From the NCBI RefSeq assembly GCF_016427535.1, contig NZ_JAELXV010000006.1, positions 248,001-312,000 on the forward strand: a stretch of DNA of 64,000 nt, read 5' to 3'. How positions within the stretch are numbered: the stretch's first letter is position 1; each line of letters opens with the position of its first letter. The stretch is from Hymenobacter sp. BT559 (lineage in GTDB: Bacteria; Bacteroidota; Bacteroidia; Cytophagales; Hymenobacteraceae). The notes beneath the pieces were generated by a model. That model was not told where the DNA came from. It ran no database searches and saw nothing but the letters and a program-made list of their open reading frames with translations. Below are positions 15,709 through 24,156 of this stretch, piece after piece. Position numbers and translations under genes: made by a program.

Positions 15709-17961
15709 CTAATCGGGTGCTACCGACGTATCGCCGGGCGACTTCTTATTAATCGAGATGAGCAGCGCGGCCACTACAAACTGCGGGGCCAGCTGGCGCA
15801 CGGGGGCGGCGGCGTAGCTGCCGGCGGCATCGGGCGTGGTGGCGTAGCGGTAGCCGTAGATGTTGTCGCGGCCAAGCAGGTTGGTGACGCCTAGGTGCAC
15901 GATAGTATACTGCCCGGCCAGGTGCGTGAGGTAGCTCAAGCTGAGGTCAAGGCTTTGGTAGCTGGGCGTGCGGCCCTGGTTGAATCCGGGCAGGTTGGGG
16001 TCTTGGTAGGTGCGGGCGCTGCCGTAGCTGTAGGTGCCGCTCACTTGCAAGTGTAGCTTCTCAAACCAATACTTGCCCACCAAGCTCAGGTTGTGGGTGG
16101 CGGCGAAGGTGGGCGTAGCCAGGGCGAGGTCGGCCCGCGCTTGGCGGCGGGTATCGAGCAGGCCGTAGCTCACCCAAAAGTCGATTTTCTTAAAGGTCTG
16201 GTAGCGGTCGCGAAAGAAGATATCCACGCCTTGGGCGTAGCCGGTGCCGGAGTTGGCGTAGGCATTCCGATTCAAGAAATCGGCGCCATCGAAACGCACC
16301 AGGCCGCGGTAGTCTTTGCGGTAGAGCTCGGCGCGCAGCGTGCGGCTGCTAGTCTGGTACTGGTAGCTGAAGATGTAGTGCGCCGCCCGCTCGAACCCTA
16401 GGTTCGGCTGCACGCGCAGTAGGTCGTTGGTAGGGTTTTGGTAAAACAAGCCCCCGGCCAGCGCTACCTGCTGGCTGCTGCCCAGCTGCCAGGCCAGGGC
16501 CAGGCGTGGCGCCAGGTTGGCCTGCCGCAACAGCCCCGAATACTCGCCCCGCAGCCCTAGGCGCCCCGTGAGGCGCGGCGTCAAACTCAGGTCGCTTTCG
16601 GCAAATACGGCGGGGCGTTTTTCTAAAACGCTGGGGGTGAGCGTGGGCGATTCGGCCGTGGCCTGGTAGCGCAGGTCGTAGCGCTGCACGGTGGTTTCGG
16701 TGCCTACTTTCAGGTTAAACCAAGTGCTGGCCGAGTCGTTGGTGAGCACCAGGCGGGCAGTGGCGGTGCGCTCTAGCTCCTCCACGCGCAGGGGCTCGGG
16801 CTGCACGGCGTTGTGCTCGCTACCTAGGGCCAGGCCGGCGTTTAGGCTCCAGCCGTGGCGCAGGGCAGTGCGGTAAGTGGTGTTGAGGTAGTAGTTCTGG
16901 TTTTGCAGGCTAGTGAGCCGGCCGGTGGCGGCGTAGGCGGCTTCGGGGTCGGCTTGGCGGGTGGCTAGCTGCTGGCTGCTGTAGGTGCCGTAGATTTTGA
17001 ATAAGCCGCCGCCCGTGGTGCGGTGGGCCAACCGCACCGAGCCACCTAGGCGCTGCGGGGCCTGCTCCCAGCCCTGGCCGGGGGCGGTGAGGCCAAAGTA
17101 GGGCGCCAGGTTGGTGTAGTCGAGCGTGGCCGAGGCCGAGGTACGGTCCCAGCGCTGGGTGCGCGAGAGGCTGCCGCCCACGCTCAGCAGCGAGATGCCG
17201 GTTTGGGTTTCGGGGTCGAGGTCAATGGAGTTCAAGCCCACCACCGCGCTCAGCGCCTGCCCGTACTCGGCCGAATAGCCGCCGGTGCTGAAAAGCGTGC
17301 CTTTAAATAAGGTGGGCGCAAACCGGCCCCGCGCCGGCACGCCGGCCGTGCTGCCGCCGTAGAAGCTTTGCACGGGCAGCCCGTCGAGGTAGTAGCGGGT
17401 TTCGGAAGCCGCGCCGCCGCGCACAAATAGCTTGCCCTCCTCCCCCACCCGCGTGGTGCCGGGCAGGGTGTTGAGAGCGCTGGCGATGTCGGCATTGGCC
17501 CCGGCCGTGGTCAGAATATCGAGCGGCTTGAGGGCGGCGGCCCGCTTTTCGTCGCTAGCCTCGAAGGCGCCCGCCACAATGCTGACGGTACCTAGGGAGG
17601 CTCGGCTTTCGCGCAGGCGGCGGGGCGGCAAAGCCAGCGGGCCGCCCGCTAGCGCCAGCGGCGTTTCCTGCATTTCGTAGCCGATGAGCGTGCACACCAG
17701 CGGCAGCGTGCCGGTGGCGGTGGTACTAAAGGCAAAGCGCCCGAGCGAGTCGGTAGTAGCGCCGTCGAAGGTGGTTTTCAGAAACACGTTTACGCCGGGC
17801 AGCGGGCGGCCAGCCCCATCTAGCACCGTGCCGCTGAGCTGGGTGGTCCCTAGGTTGGGGTGGGCGGGCGCCGGGGCCGTGAGCGGGGCAGCGGGCGCCT
17901 GGGCAGCGGCAGTACCTAGGGTGGCAAACGTGAGGAGCAGGGGCAGTAGCGGTGCTTTCAT
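15709..17961 (-). CDS. TonB-dependent outer-membrane receptor
   Basis: A 750-residue exported receptor. After a signal peptide (LLPLLLTFATLGTAAAQ) comes a carboxypeptidase-regulatory-like domain at about 38-115 (TQLSGTVLDGAGRPLPGVNVFLKT, DSLGRFAF), then a plug domain (about 140-240; DILTTAGANADIASALNTLPG, GKLFVRGGAASETRYYLDGLP), then the barrel to the C-terminus. It lacks a SusD partner gene next to it, so it more likely imports a metal chelate, vitamin or small ligand than a polysaccharide; the ligand cannot be read from sequence. It is monocistronic, with a terminator 90 bases downstream. Confidence 0.93.
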   Translation of the reverse strand: MKAPLLPLLLTFATLGTAAAQAPAAPLTAPAPAHPNLGTTQLSGTVLDGAGRPLPGVNVFLKTTFDGATTDSLGRFAFSTTATGTLPLVCTLIGYEMQETPLALAGGPLALPPRRLRESRASLGTVSIVAGAFEASDEKRAAALKPLDILTTAGANADIASALNTLPGTTRVGEEGKLFVRGGAASETRYYLDGLPVQSFYGGSTAGVPARGRFAPTLFKGTLFSTGGYSAEYGQALSAVVGLNSIDLDPETQTGISLLSVGGSLSRTQRWDRTSASATLDYTNLAPYFGLTAPGQGWEQAPQRLGGSVRLAHRTTGGGLFKIYGTYSSQQLATRQADPEAAYAATGRLTSLQNQNYYLNTTYRTALRHGWSLNAGLALGSEHNAVQPEPLRVEELERTATARLVLTNDSASTWFNLKVGTETTVQRYDLRYQATAESPTLTPSVLEKRPAVFAESDLSLTPRLTGRLGLRGEYSGLLRQANLAPRLALAWQLGSSQQVALAGGLFYQNPTNDLLRVQPNLGFERAAHYIFSYQYQTSSRTLRAELYRKDYRGLVRFDGADFLNRNAYANSGTGYAQGVDIFFRDRYQTFKKIDFWVSYGLLDTRRQARADLALATPTFAATHNLSLVGKYWFEKLHLQVSGTYSYGSARTYQDPNLPGFNQGRTPSYQSLDLSLSYLTHLAGQYTIVHLGVTNLLGRDNIYGYRYATTPDAAGSYAAAPVRQLAPQFVVAALLISINKKSPGDTSVAPD

Positions 17962-18114
17962 GGGGCCGGATAGCTTGGGGTGGCTTGGTGGCTCAAAGGT
18001 GTCGGCCTAGGTAGGCACCTTCAATTAAAAGCTACTGAACCGGCAAAACCCCGGCTTGAACCGTCGCGGAAGCCGGTTTGGGCGCGGCCAGGCAACGCCA
18101 GCGGGGCGGCTGCG

Positions 18115-18142
18115 TTGTAGGCGGTGGAAATGTGTATTTTCG
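18115..18142 (+). promoter_or_regulatory. candidate promoter of the PAS protein
   Basis: TTG at 18115-18117 and TATTTTCG at 18135-18142 are 17 bases apart and resemble the Bacteroidota -33 and -7 elements (TAnnTTTG with one mismatch). The likely ATG follows 22 bases downstream at 18165, which supports that start over an upstream in-frame one at 18078. Confidence 0.4.
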
Positions 18143-18164
18143 CCCCCGCTCTAGTTATTCCATA

Positions 18165-19451
18165 ATGCCTGACTCTGTCCTTCCCGTCGATTACCAACAC
18201 CTTTTTCGGTCACTGCCCGAGAGCTTCCTGCTGATGGGCCCTGACTCTACCGTGCTTGACAATACCGATAGCCACGTGGCCGTGTCGCTCAAGAGCCGGG
18301 AAGAAGCAGTAGGCAAAACTATTTTTGAGGCCTACCCCACCTCCGGCACCAGCGGTGTCAATGCCATTCAGGAGTCGCACGACTATGTGCGGCAGCACCT
18401 CGAGCCGCACACCATGCCGCTCATTCGCTATGACCTGGCTGGGGCCGATGGCCAGCTTGAAGAATTTTACTGGCAAGCCACCCACTACCCCATTCTCGAC
18501 GCCCAGGGCCAGCTGCAATACATTTTGCAGCGCACTCAAAACGTGACCGAGCAGCTGCGCATGGCCAAGGCCGCCGCCGAGGCTCAGGCCAAGCTGGCCG
18601 AGGAGCAGTCGCGCACGCTTTTCATCCTGGAAAGCCTGCCGGTATTTATCTGGACCACTACGCCCACCGGTGAGGCCGATTACTTTAACCCGCGCTGGCT
18701 GGCTTTCACCGGCCGGAACTTGGCCGAAGAGCTAGGCGAGCAGTGGACCGCCGACCTGCACCCCGACGACCAAGCACGCGTGCAAACCACCTGGCAGCAG
18801 TGCGTGGTCACCGGCGAGTCGTTTCAGGCCGAGTACCGTCTGCGCCGCGCCGATGGCGAGTACCGCTGGCTGCTGAGCCGCGCCGAGCCCCGCCGCGCCG
18901 ACGATGGCACTATTACGATGTGGGTAGGCGGCGCCACCGACATCCACGACCAGAAGCTGATGGTGCAGGAGCTGCTCGACACCAACGAGCAGCAAGCCAG
19001 CCTCTCGGAGCAAGCCTACCAAAACTACCAACTGGCCCAGCAGCAACGCCAAACCCTGTACGGCCTGCTCATGCAGGCGCCAGCCTGCATCGGCATCACG
19101 CGGGGACCACAGCACCGCTTCGAGTTTGTGAATGAGGGCTTAGCTGAGCTAGTAAACCACACCAAGCTGGTGGGCCGTACCACCGAAGAGGCTTTCCCCG
19201 AGCTGCGCGGCCAGGGTATACTCGAAGAACTAGATAAAGTGTACGCCACCGGCGAAAGCTACCACGGCCGCGAAATCCTCGTTCGGCTCGATACCAACGA
19301 TGGCAGCGGCCAGCTGCGCGAGGCGTACTTCAACTCGCTTTACCAGCGCTTTGACGAAGGCGGCCAGGCGGCGGGCATCACCATCTATGCCTACGAAGTC
19401 ACCGAGCTAGTCGAAACTCGCCGCAAGCTCAACGAGCTACTAGGGCAGTAA
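18165..19451 (+). CDS. PAS-domain protein without a kinase domain
   Basis: A 428-residue cytosolic protein made of three PAS-type segments: about 10-135 (HLFRSLPESFLLMGPD to RTQNVTEQLRMAKAAAE), about 160-275 (VFIWTTTPTGEADYFNPRW, the PAC part FQAEYRLRRADGEYRWLLSRAEP) and about 310-420 (LYGLLMQAPACIGITRGPQHRFEF-like start, YAYEVTELVETRRKL end). Short coiled linkers join them. The protein stops after the last PAC segment, with no histidine kinase, GGDEF or other output domain, and no kinase gene follows. It may be a sensory adaptor working in trans or a truncated kinase. The third PAS resembles those of the multi-PAS kinase at 43295-45799. Confidence 0.85.
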   Translation: MPDSVLPVDYQHLFRSLPESFLLMGPDSTVLDNTDSHVAVSLKSREEAVGKTIFEAYPTSGTSGVNAIQESHDYVRQHLEPHTMPLIRYDLAGADGQLEEFYWQATHYPILDAQGQLQYILQRTQNVTEQLRMAKAAAEAQAKLAEEQSRTLFILESLPVFIWTTTPTGEADYFNPRWLAFTGRNLAEELGEQWTADLHPDDQARVQTTWQQCVVTGESFQAEYRLRRADGEYRWLLSRAEPRRADDGTITMWVGGATDIHDQKLMVQELLDTNEQQASLSEQAYQNYQLAQQQRQTLYGLLMQAPACIGITRGPQHRFEFVNEGLAELVNHTKLVGRTTEEAFPELRGQGILEELDKVYATGESYHGREILVRLDTNDGSGQLREAYFNSLYQRFDEGGQAAGITIYAYEVTELVETRRKLNELLGQ

Positions 19452-19979
19452 GCACTTAGCCCAAACCGAGCGCTCAAACAGCGCACAGCAAAGCACCTTA
19501 TAAGCACCACGCACTTCTATTAGAAGGTGGTGCCTACGAGGTGCTTTGCTGTTGTTAAGGCTACGTATCTAGTTAACCTCTTAATAATTAAGACCTGTAC
19601 GGATAGTAGCAGGTCATGCCGAGCGAAGCAGCTCGCGTGGCGCAGTAATCAATGACGCAAACAGACATCAGCACGCGAGATGCTTCGCTGCGCGCTGCAT
19701 GACCAACGATTTTATCGACTACCCACGCATCCCAATGCGTTCGGCCTCAGCAGCTACCTAGGAAGCTATTGTAAAGTCTGATTGGAAATGGAAGCTTATT
19801 TATTCCAGACATAATCAATAAACAGTTTTAATGCTTATTCATCAACCACTTATCCTCAAAAACCTAACCCCTAGGGCACCACCTAGCTACTACTAGATTT
19901 CAGAAACACTTTCCTCAAAAAGTCAGCTTTTGGCAAAAGCTAGTTAGCGGTGGCGATAGCAAGCGGCTCACCTTTGAGC
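19452..19979. other. gene-free spacer with two palindromes
   Basis: No coding sequence is supported. It holds a 14-bp perfect inverted repeat (19485-19498 with 19539-19552) right after the PAS gene, probably its terminator, then the TGTCATGC-type palindrome at 19612-19703, then an AT-rich stretch (about 19770-19850). CACCTTTG at 19970-19977 resembles a -7 box immediately before the ATG at 19980. Confidence 0.6.
19612..19703. repeat. imperfect palindrome (TGTCATGC/GAAGC family)
   Basis: The right part (from 19672) is nearly identical to the right arm of the palindrome at 3529-3630, including GCGAGATGCTTCGCTGCGCG. The left part (from 19612) is a shorter, diverged version (GGTCATGCCGAGCGAAGCAG). 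It looks like a degenerate copy of the same element. Confidence 0.65.
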
Positions 19980-21551
19980 ATGCTACTCGCCCCCACGCAA
20001 CCCCTGACTAGCGCTCGCCCGCGCCCCGCAGACGCAGCCCTGCATCCCAACTTTGCTGAGCGCCTGTTTGTGGCGTTGCAGCGCCACTCGGCCCAGGAAG
20101 TGCTGCGCTGGCCCGCGGCCCAGCCCGGCGCCACCCCGCATAGGGTGAGTGGGGCCGCCCTGCTGGCACGGGTGCAGGCCTGGCAGCAGGCGCTCGAAGT
20201 CTTTGGGCCACTGCCCCTAGGGACGCCCGTGCTGCTGGCCCACCCCGGCAGCCCCGAGCTAGTGGCGGCGCTGCTGGCGGTGCTCGGCCTAGGTGGGGTG
20301 CCCGTGCTACCCCCGGCGGGTGCGGGGGTTCGCACACTTTACCACTTGCTCAAGGCCGAGCGCATTGGGCTGGCGGTGGTAGCGCCCGGTGCTCGGCGCC
20401 GCCTAGGGTGGCTGGGGAGCCTAATAGGCTGCCGCTGCGTAGCCGCACCCGTCGTGGCCAACTACGACGAGTGGGAGGCCCCCAAGCCGGGCGCCGTGGC
20501 CACGCCCGTATTGCGCGCCGTGCGCCCCGAGCAACCAGCCCTGATTTCGCACAGCTCGGGCTCGACAGCGGGGCGGCCAGCGGCGGTGCGGCGCAGCCAC
20601 CGCGTGCTGCAAGCCCAGCACGAAGCACTGCGCACGCAGTTTCCGCCCTGGCCGGGGCAGCGCGACTTTCCGCTGTTTCCCAACATCATCTTGCACAACC
20701 TGGCCGTGGGGACGCTCAGCATCGTGCCCGACCTGCCCGGCGGCAAGCTGGCGCAGCTCGACCCCGCCCGCGTGGTAGCCCAGCTGATTACCGAGCGCGT
20801 CGAAACCCTGACGGGCAACGTGTTTTACTTCGAGCGACTGCTGGCCTACCTAGGGCAGCAGCCGGCCATATTCCCTGGGGTGCGGGCGCTGGGCGTCGGC
20901 GGCTCGCCGGTGCCCGAGGCGCTGCTGGTGGCACTGCGCCGCTGGTTTCCGCGGGCTGTGTGCCACGTCATCTACGGCGCCTCCGAGGCCGAGCCCATCA
21001 CCGTGCGCACCGTGGACGGCCCCGCCCTCGACCCGCGCCTGGGGTACTGCGTGGGCCAGCCGCACGCGGGCCTCACCATTCAGCTGCATGAGCCGCAGCC
21101 GGTGTGGCAACCCGATGCAACCCGCACCGCCCTAGGTGCCCCCTCTGGCCCGCCGCGCTACCAAACCGGCGAGGTGCTGGTGCGCGGGCTGCACGTGGCG
21201 GCGGCCCCCGGCGCCTGGCTGCCTACTGGCGACTTTGGCTATTTCGACGCGGCTGGGCAGCTCTGGCTCACGGGCCGGCGCGGGGCGGCGGCGCTGGTGC
21301 GCGGCGTAGGCCACTACCAGCTCGAGCATTACCTACGCCAGCTGCCTGGCGTGGTGCAAGTAGCCGCGCTGCCCCGCCCCGACGGCTCGGCCTTCGACGT
21401 GCTGGTGGCCGGCAGCATCACAGCGGCGGCCGTGCAGGCGGCCAGCGCGGCCGCGTTTGAGCCGGGGCTGGTGGGGCGGGTAACCTTCTGCGCCCGGCTG
21501 CCCGTCGATGGCCGGCACTTCTCCAAAATTCGCTACGACCTCCTTCGCTAA
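19980..21551 (+). CDS. OleC-like AMP-dependent ligase
   Basis: An adenylate-forming enzyme of about 523 residues from the ATG at 19980. The phosphate-binding loop is SHSSGSTAGRPAAVRRSH, the aromatic/adenine motif is YGASEAEPI, the ribose motif is TGDFGYFD, and the C-terminal catalytic Lys is in RHFSKIRYDLLR. The stretches FPLFPNIILHNLAVGTLSIVPD-like (FPLFPNII, VGTLSIVPDLPGG) and VGGSPVPEALL resemble OleC, the beta-lactone synthetase of olefin biosynthesis, more than classic acyl-CoA synthetases. It probably activates a fatty or hydroxy-fatty acid. The BtaA-like gene follows after 23 bases, so the two are likely co-transcribed. Confidence 0.85.
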   Translation: MLLAPTQPLTSARPRPADAALHPNFAERLFVALQRHSAQEVLRWPAAQPGATPHRVSGAALLARVQAWQQALEVFGPLPLGTPVLLAHPGSPELVAALLAVLGLGGVPVLPPAGAGVRTLYHLLKAERIGLAVVAPGARRRLGWLGSLIGCRCVAAPVVANYDEWEAPKPGAVATPVLRAVRPEQPALISHSSGSTAGRPAAVRRSHRVLQAQHEALRTQFPPWPGQRDFPLFPNIILHNLAVGTLSIVPDLPGGKLAQLDPARVVAQLITERVETLTGNVFYFERLLAYLGQQPAIFPGVRALGVGGSPVPEALLVALRRWFPRAVCHVIYGASEAEPITVRTVDGPALDPRLGYCVGQPHAGLTIQLHEPQPVWQPDATRTALGAPSGPPRYQTGEVLVRGLHVAAAPGAWLPTGDFGYFDAAGQLWLTGRRGAAALVRGVGHYQLEHYLRQLPGVVQVAALPRPDGSAFDVLVAGSITAAAVQAASAAAFEPGLVGRVTFCARLPVDGRHFSKIRYDLLR

Positions 21552-21574
21552 CCTTCGCTCTACCCCCGTTCGCT

Positions 21575-22708
21575 ATGCAATCCGAATTTGCCCGCATCCC
21601 CCTCGACCGCCTGCGCTATGGCTTGGTTTGGGAAGACCACGCCACTTTGTACCAGGCACTCGACCTAGGGCCCGATGACCACGCGCTCATCATCACCTCG
21701 GCGGGCTGCAACGCCCTGAATGCGCTGCTCGCCGGCCCGCGCCAGGTCACGGCCATCGACCTGAACCCGCTGCAAAACCGGTTGCTGGCCCTCAAGGCGC
21801 ACGCCATCGCGCACCACCCGCCGGCGGTGCTGCGCGGGCTGCTGGGCCTCGATGGCCCGGCCGCAGTAGCCGCGGCCACCGCCGCGCTGCAAGCCACCCT
21901 GCCCCCGGCCGACTACGCCGACTGGACCGCTTACCTAACCCGGCACCCTAGGGGCCTGCTGCTGGCTGGGCAGCTCGAAAGCTACGTCACGGGCTTCGTG
22001 CCTAGCCTGCCGGCCGCGTGGCAGGCCCGGCTGCGGGGCTTACTCACCTGCGGCAGCGTGGCCGAGCAGTGGGCCTACTTTCGGCAGGAGCTAGACCAAC
22101 CGGCATTTCAGGCGCTATTCGTGGCCTATTTCGACGCGGCCAACCTCAGCCAAGGGCGCGACCCGCGTCTGTTTCGCTACGCAGCCGCATCGGGTGGAGC
22201 TATATTTTATGAGCGGCTGCGGCGGCAATTGAGCCAGCGGCTGGCGAGGGATAATTTCTTCTTCCGCTTCCTATTCTTTGGGCCCGAAAACCTGCCAGAA
22301 GCCCTACTGCCGCCCTGCTACCAAGCTGCCCACCAGTCGCAGCTACGCCGCAGCTTGGGCCGGCTGCGGCTCGTGACAGGCGAGGCCAGCGAGTTTCTGC
22401 TCTCGGCCGCTGGGCACGACGTGACAAAAGCCAGCTTGTCTAACATTTTTGAGTACGTCAGCCCAGCCGAGTTTGGGCGCGTGAGCCGGGCGCTGGCGGC
22501 TCGGCCTGCCCCACTGCGTTTGGTTTTCTGGAATTTGCTGCAAGCTCAGGCCCCCCGGCGCACGGCGGCAGTGCCGCTGCTAACCGCCACTTCAGCCACC
22601 ATAGGGGCGCACGATGCTTGTTTCTACTTCGGCGGCGTGCGGGTGCTGGCATATGCCGGCTGCTCAGCGCCTGTCGCCGCGCCAGCACCGCTGCTACAGG
22701 CTGTCTAG
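21575..22708 (+). CDS. DUF3419 / BtaA-like aminocarboxypropyl transferase
   Basis: A 377-residue SAM-dependent enzyme of the DUF3419 family. The N-terminal LRYGLVWEDHATLYQALDLG and the SAM-binding region LIITSAGCNALNALLAGP followed by VTAIDLNPLQNRLLALK are the family signature, and NIFEYVSPAEF is a further conserved motif. BtaA moves the 3-amino-3-carboxypropyl group of SAM to diacylglycerol, making diacylglycerylhomoserine, the precursor of betaine lipids. The methyltransferase BtaB that normally completes the betaine headgroup is not found nearby, so the product or the acceptor may differ. It is 23 bases downstream of the AMP ligase. Confidence 0.88.
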   Translation: MQSEFARIPLDRLRYGLVWEDHATLYQALDLGPDDHALIITSAGCNALNALLAGPRQVTAIDLNPLQNRLLALKAHAIAHHPPAVLRGLLGLDGPAAVAAATAALQATLPPADYADWTAYLTRHPRGLLLAGQLESYVTGFVPSLPAAWQARLRGLLTCGSVAEQWAYFRQELDQPAFQALFVAYFDAANLSQGRDPRLFRYAAASGGAIFYERLRRQLSQRLARDNFFFRFLFFGPENLPEALLPPCYQAAHQSQLRRSLGRLRLVTGEASEFLLSAAGHDVTKASLSNIFEYVSPAEFGRVSRALAARPAPLRLVFWNLLQAQAPRRTAAVPLLTATSATIGAHDACFYFGGVRVLAYAGCSAPVAAPAPLLQAV

Positions 22709-22738
22709 GTGAGCGTCGCGGGGTATAGCTGACTAATT

Positions 22739-22796
22739 GCGCGGACTTTGTAGTCCATGACTACGCACCCTTAAACGCGGACTACGAAGTCCGCGC
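22739..22796. terminator. 18-bp inverted repeat
   Basis: Arms 22739-22756 and 22779-22796 pair with one mismatch (GCGCGGACT...). It lies 30 bases after the BtaA-like gene and 84 bases before the kinase gene, so it may attenuate transcription between them or be a mobile palindrome of another family. Confidence 0.5.
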
Positions 22797-22880
22797 AGCA
22801 GTGCACCACACCCACTTCAGAAATGCTTTTGGCTACCTAGGGCACCTAGGCGCCAACCACCTTCTTCTATTCTACTTCCT

Positions 22881-24017
22881 ATGAATCCGGACTTTTTGCA
22901 AGCGCTACTGCGCCAGCACGCTCCTACCCAGGCGGCTGAAGTGCGGGCGGTGCGCCCCCGGGCACTCGATAGCTCCACCAGCATTTTATCTAGCCTCACA
23001 GCGGGGCGCACAGCGCAGCCCATCGGCCTGTTTGGGCTAGATGTAGAGCTGCGCGAGGCTGGCCAGCCCTGGCGCACCGAGCGCCTGGTGCTTAAGGCCA
23101 AGCCCCACGCTCGCGCCATTTGTCAGATGATTACGGGCCTGGCCCAGGCTTGTGGTGGGGCCGTGGCCGAGGTGTACCCGGCTTTTGAGTATCTCACCGG
23201 CTTTGGCGCTACGCACCGGCGCGAGCTGGCCGTGTACGCCGCCCCGCCCAGCCCGGCTGCCACTCTGCTGCCGCGCGTGTGGGCCACCCACGCCGACCCG
23301 GCCACTGATACGTACCTCGTGGTGCTGGAAGACCTAAGTGAACGCGAGCTGCTGAACTCAGTGCTTGCCCCCGCCCACTGGACCGATACCCACCTGCGGG
23401 CGGCCCTGCGCCAGCTCGCTGCCTGGCACGCGCACCACCTCGTGCCCAGCGGCGCCGCGGCGCCCGAGGCCGCGCCAGCTACTTGGCCGCAGCTTGCTCC
23501 GCTTTGGGAAGCGCTGCTCGACCACGCCGGGCGGCACTTCCCGGAGCAGTATTCGGCGGCGCGGCGGCAGCAGCTGGGCCAGGCCATTCGGGAAGTACCG
23601 GGCAACTGGGCCACCCTAGGCACCCTGCCCAAAACACTTATTCACAACGACCTGAACCCGCGCAATACCTGCTTCAGGCCCGGCGCCGATGGCCAGCCCC
23701 AACTGGTGGCCTACGACTGGGAGCTGGCTACCTACCACCTGCCGCAGTACGACGCCGTGGAGCTGCTGTGCTTCGTGCTCGGGCCCGACCGCTACCACCT
23801 CCGCGCTGAGTACCTAGACTACTATCGCCAGCAACTGCACGCCTGCACCGGCCGCTTCGCCGACGAGGCCGCCTTTGCCGAAGGCACCCGCCTGGCTACC
23901 CTGGAGTTTGGCTTGCACCGCCTAGGGCTCTACTTGCTGCCGCACGCGCTCAGCCCCTACCCCTTTTTGCCGCGGGTGATAGAAAGCTTTTTTGCGGCAA
24001 TGGCGGGTGGTGATTAG
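22881..24017 (+). CDS. APH/choline-kinase-type phosphotransferase
   Basis: A 378-residue protein-kinase-like small-molecule kinase. The catalytic loop is LIHNDLNPRNTC (HxDxxxxN) and the metal-binding Asp is in VAYDWELATYHLPQYD. The N-terminal lobe is divergent but has a Lys in RLVLKAKPHARAI and a VVLEDLSE hinge. Members of this fold phosphorylate aminoglycosides, choline, ethanolamine, homoserine or sugars. It is in the same direction as, and close to, the OleC-like and BtaA-like genes, so a lipid headgroup or pathway intermediate is a more likely substrate than an antibiotic; this is inferred. Confidence 0.83.
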   Translation: MNPDFLQALLRQHAPTQAAEVRAVRPRALDSSTSILSSLTAGRTAQPIGLFGLDVELREAGQPWRTERLVLKAKPHARAICQMITGLAQACGGAVAEVYPAFEYLTGFGATHRRELAVYAAPPSPAATLLPRVWATHADPATDTYLVVLEDLSERELLNSVLAPAHWTDTHLRAALRQLAAWHAHHLVPSGAAAPEAAPATWPQLAPLWEALLDHAGRHFPEQYSAARRQQLGQAIREVPGNWATLGTLPKTLIHNDLNPRNTCFRPGADGQPQLVAYDWELATYHLPQYDAVELLCFVLGPDRYHLRAEYLDYYRQQLHACTGRFADEAAFAEGTRLATLEFGLHRLGLYLLPHALSPYPFLPRVIESFFAAMAGGD

Positions 24018-24037
24018 TGCTTAGCGGTTCGTATACC

Positions 24038-24128
24038 TGTCATTGCGCGCGTAGCGAAGCAATCGCACCTGGATGAGACTAACTAGGTCCCGTCCTGATG
24101 CGATTGCTTCGCTACGCTCGCAATGACA
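24038..24128. repeat. 29-bp palindrome (TGTCAT/GAAGC family) between convergent genes
   Basis: Arms 24038-24066 and 24100-24128 pair with one mismatch around a 33-base spacer. The outer TGTCATTGCG and inner GAAGCAATCGC are a variant of the family signature. It lies between the convergent kinase and GNAT genes and may stop both transcripts. Confidence 0.75.
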
Positions 24129-24156
24129 AACACGGTTAAACGATACTAGTTAAGCT

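Noticed and set aside
18078..18164. Upstream in-frame start for the PAS protein
   Set aside because: The extra residues are Arg/Gly-rich, lack conservation and overlap the candidate promoter; the ATG at 18165 fits better.
22881..24017. Aminoglycoside resistance kinase
   Set aside because: It has the APH catalytic loop, but the setting next to lipid-type enzymes and the divergent N-lobe do not support an antibiotic substrate.
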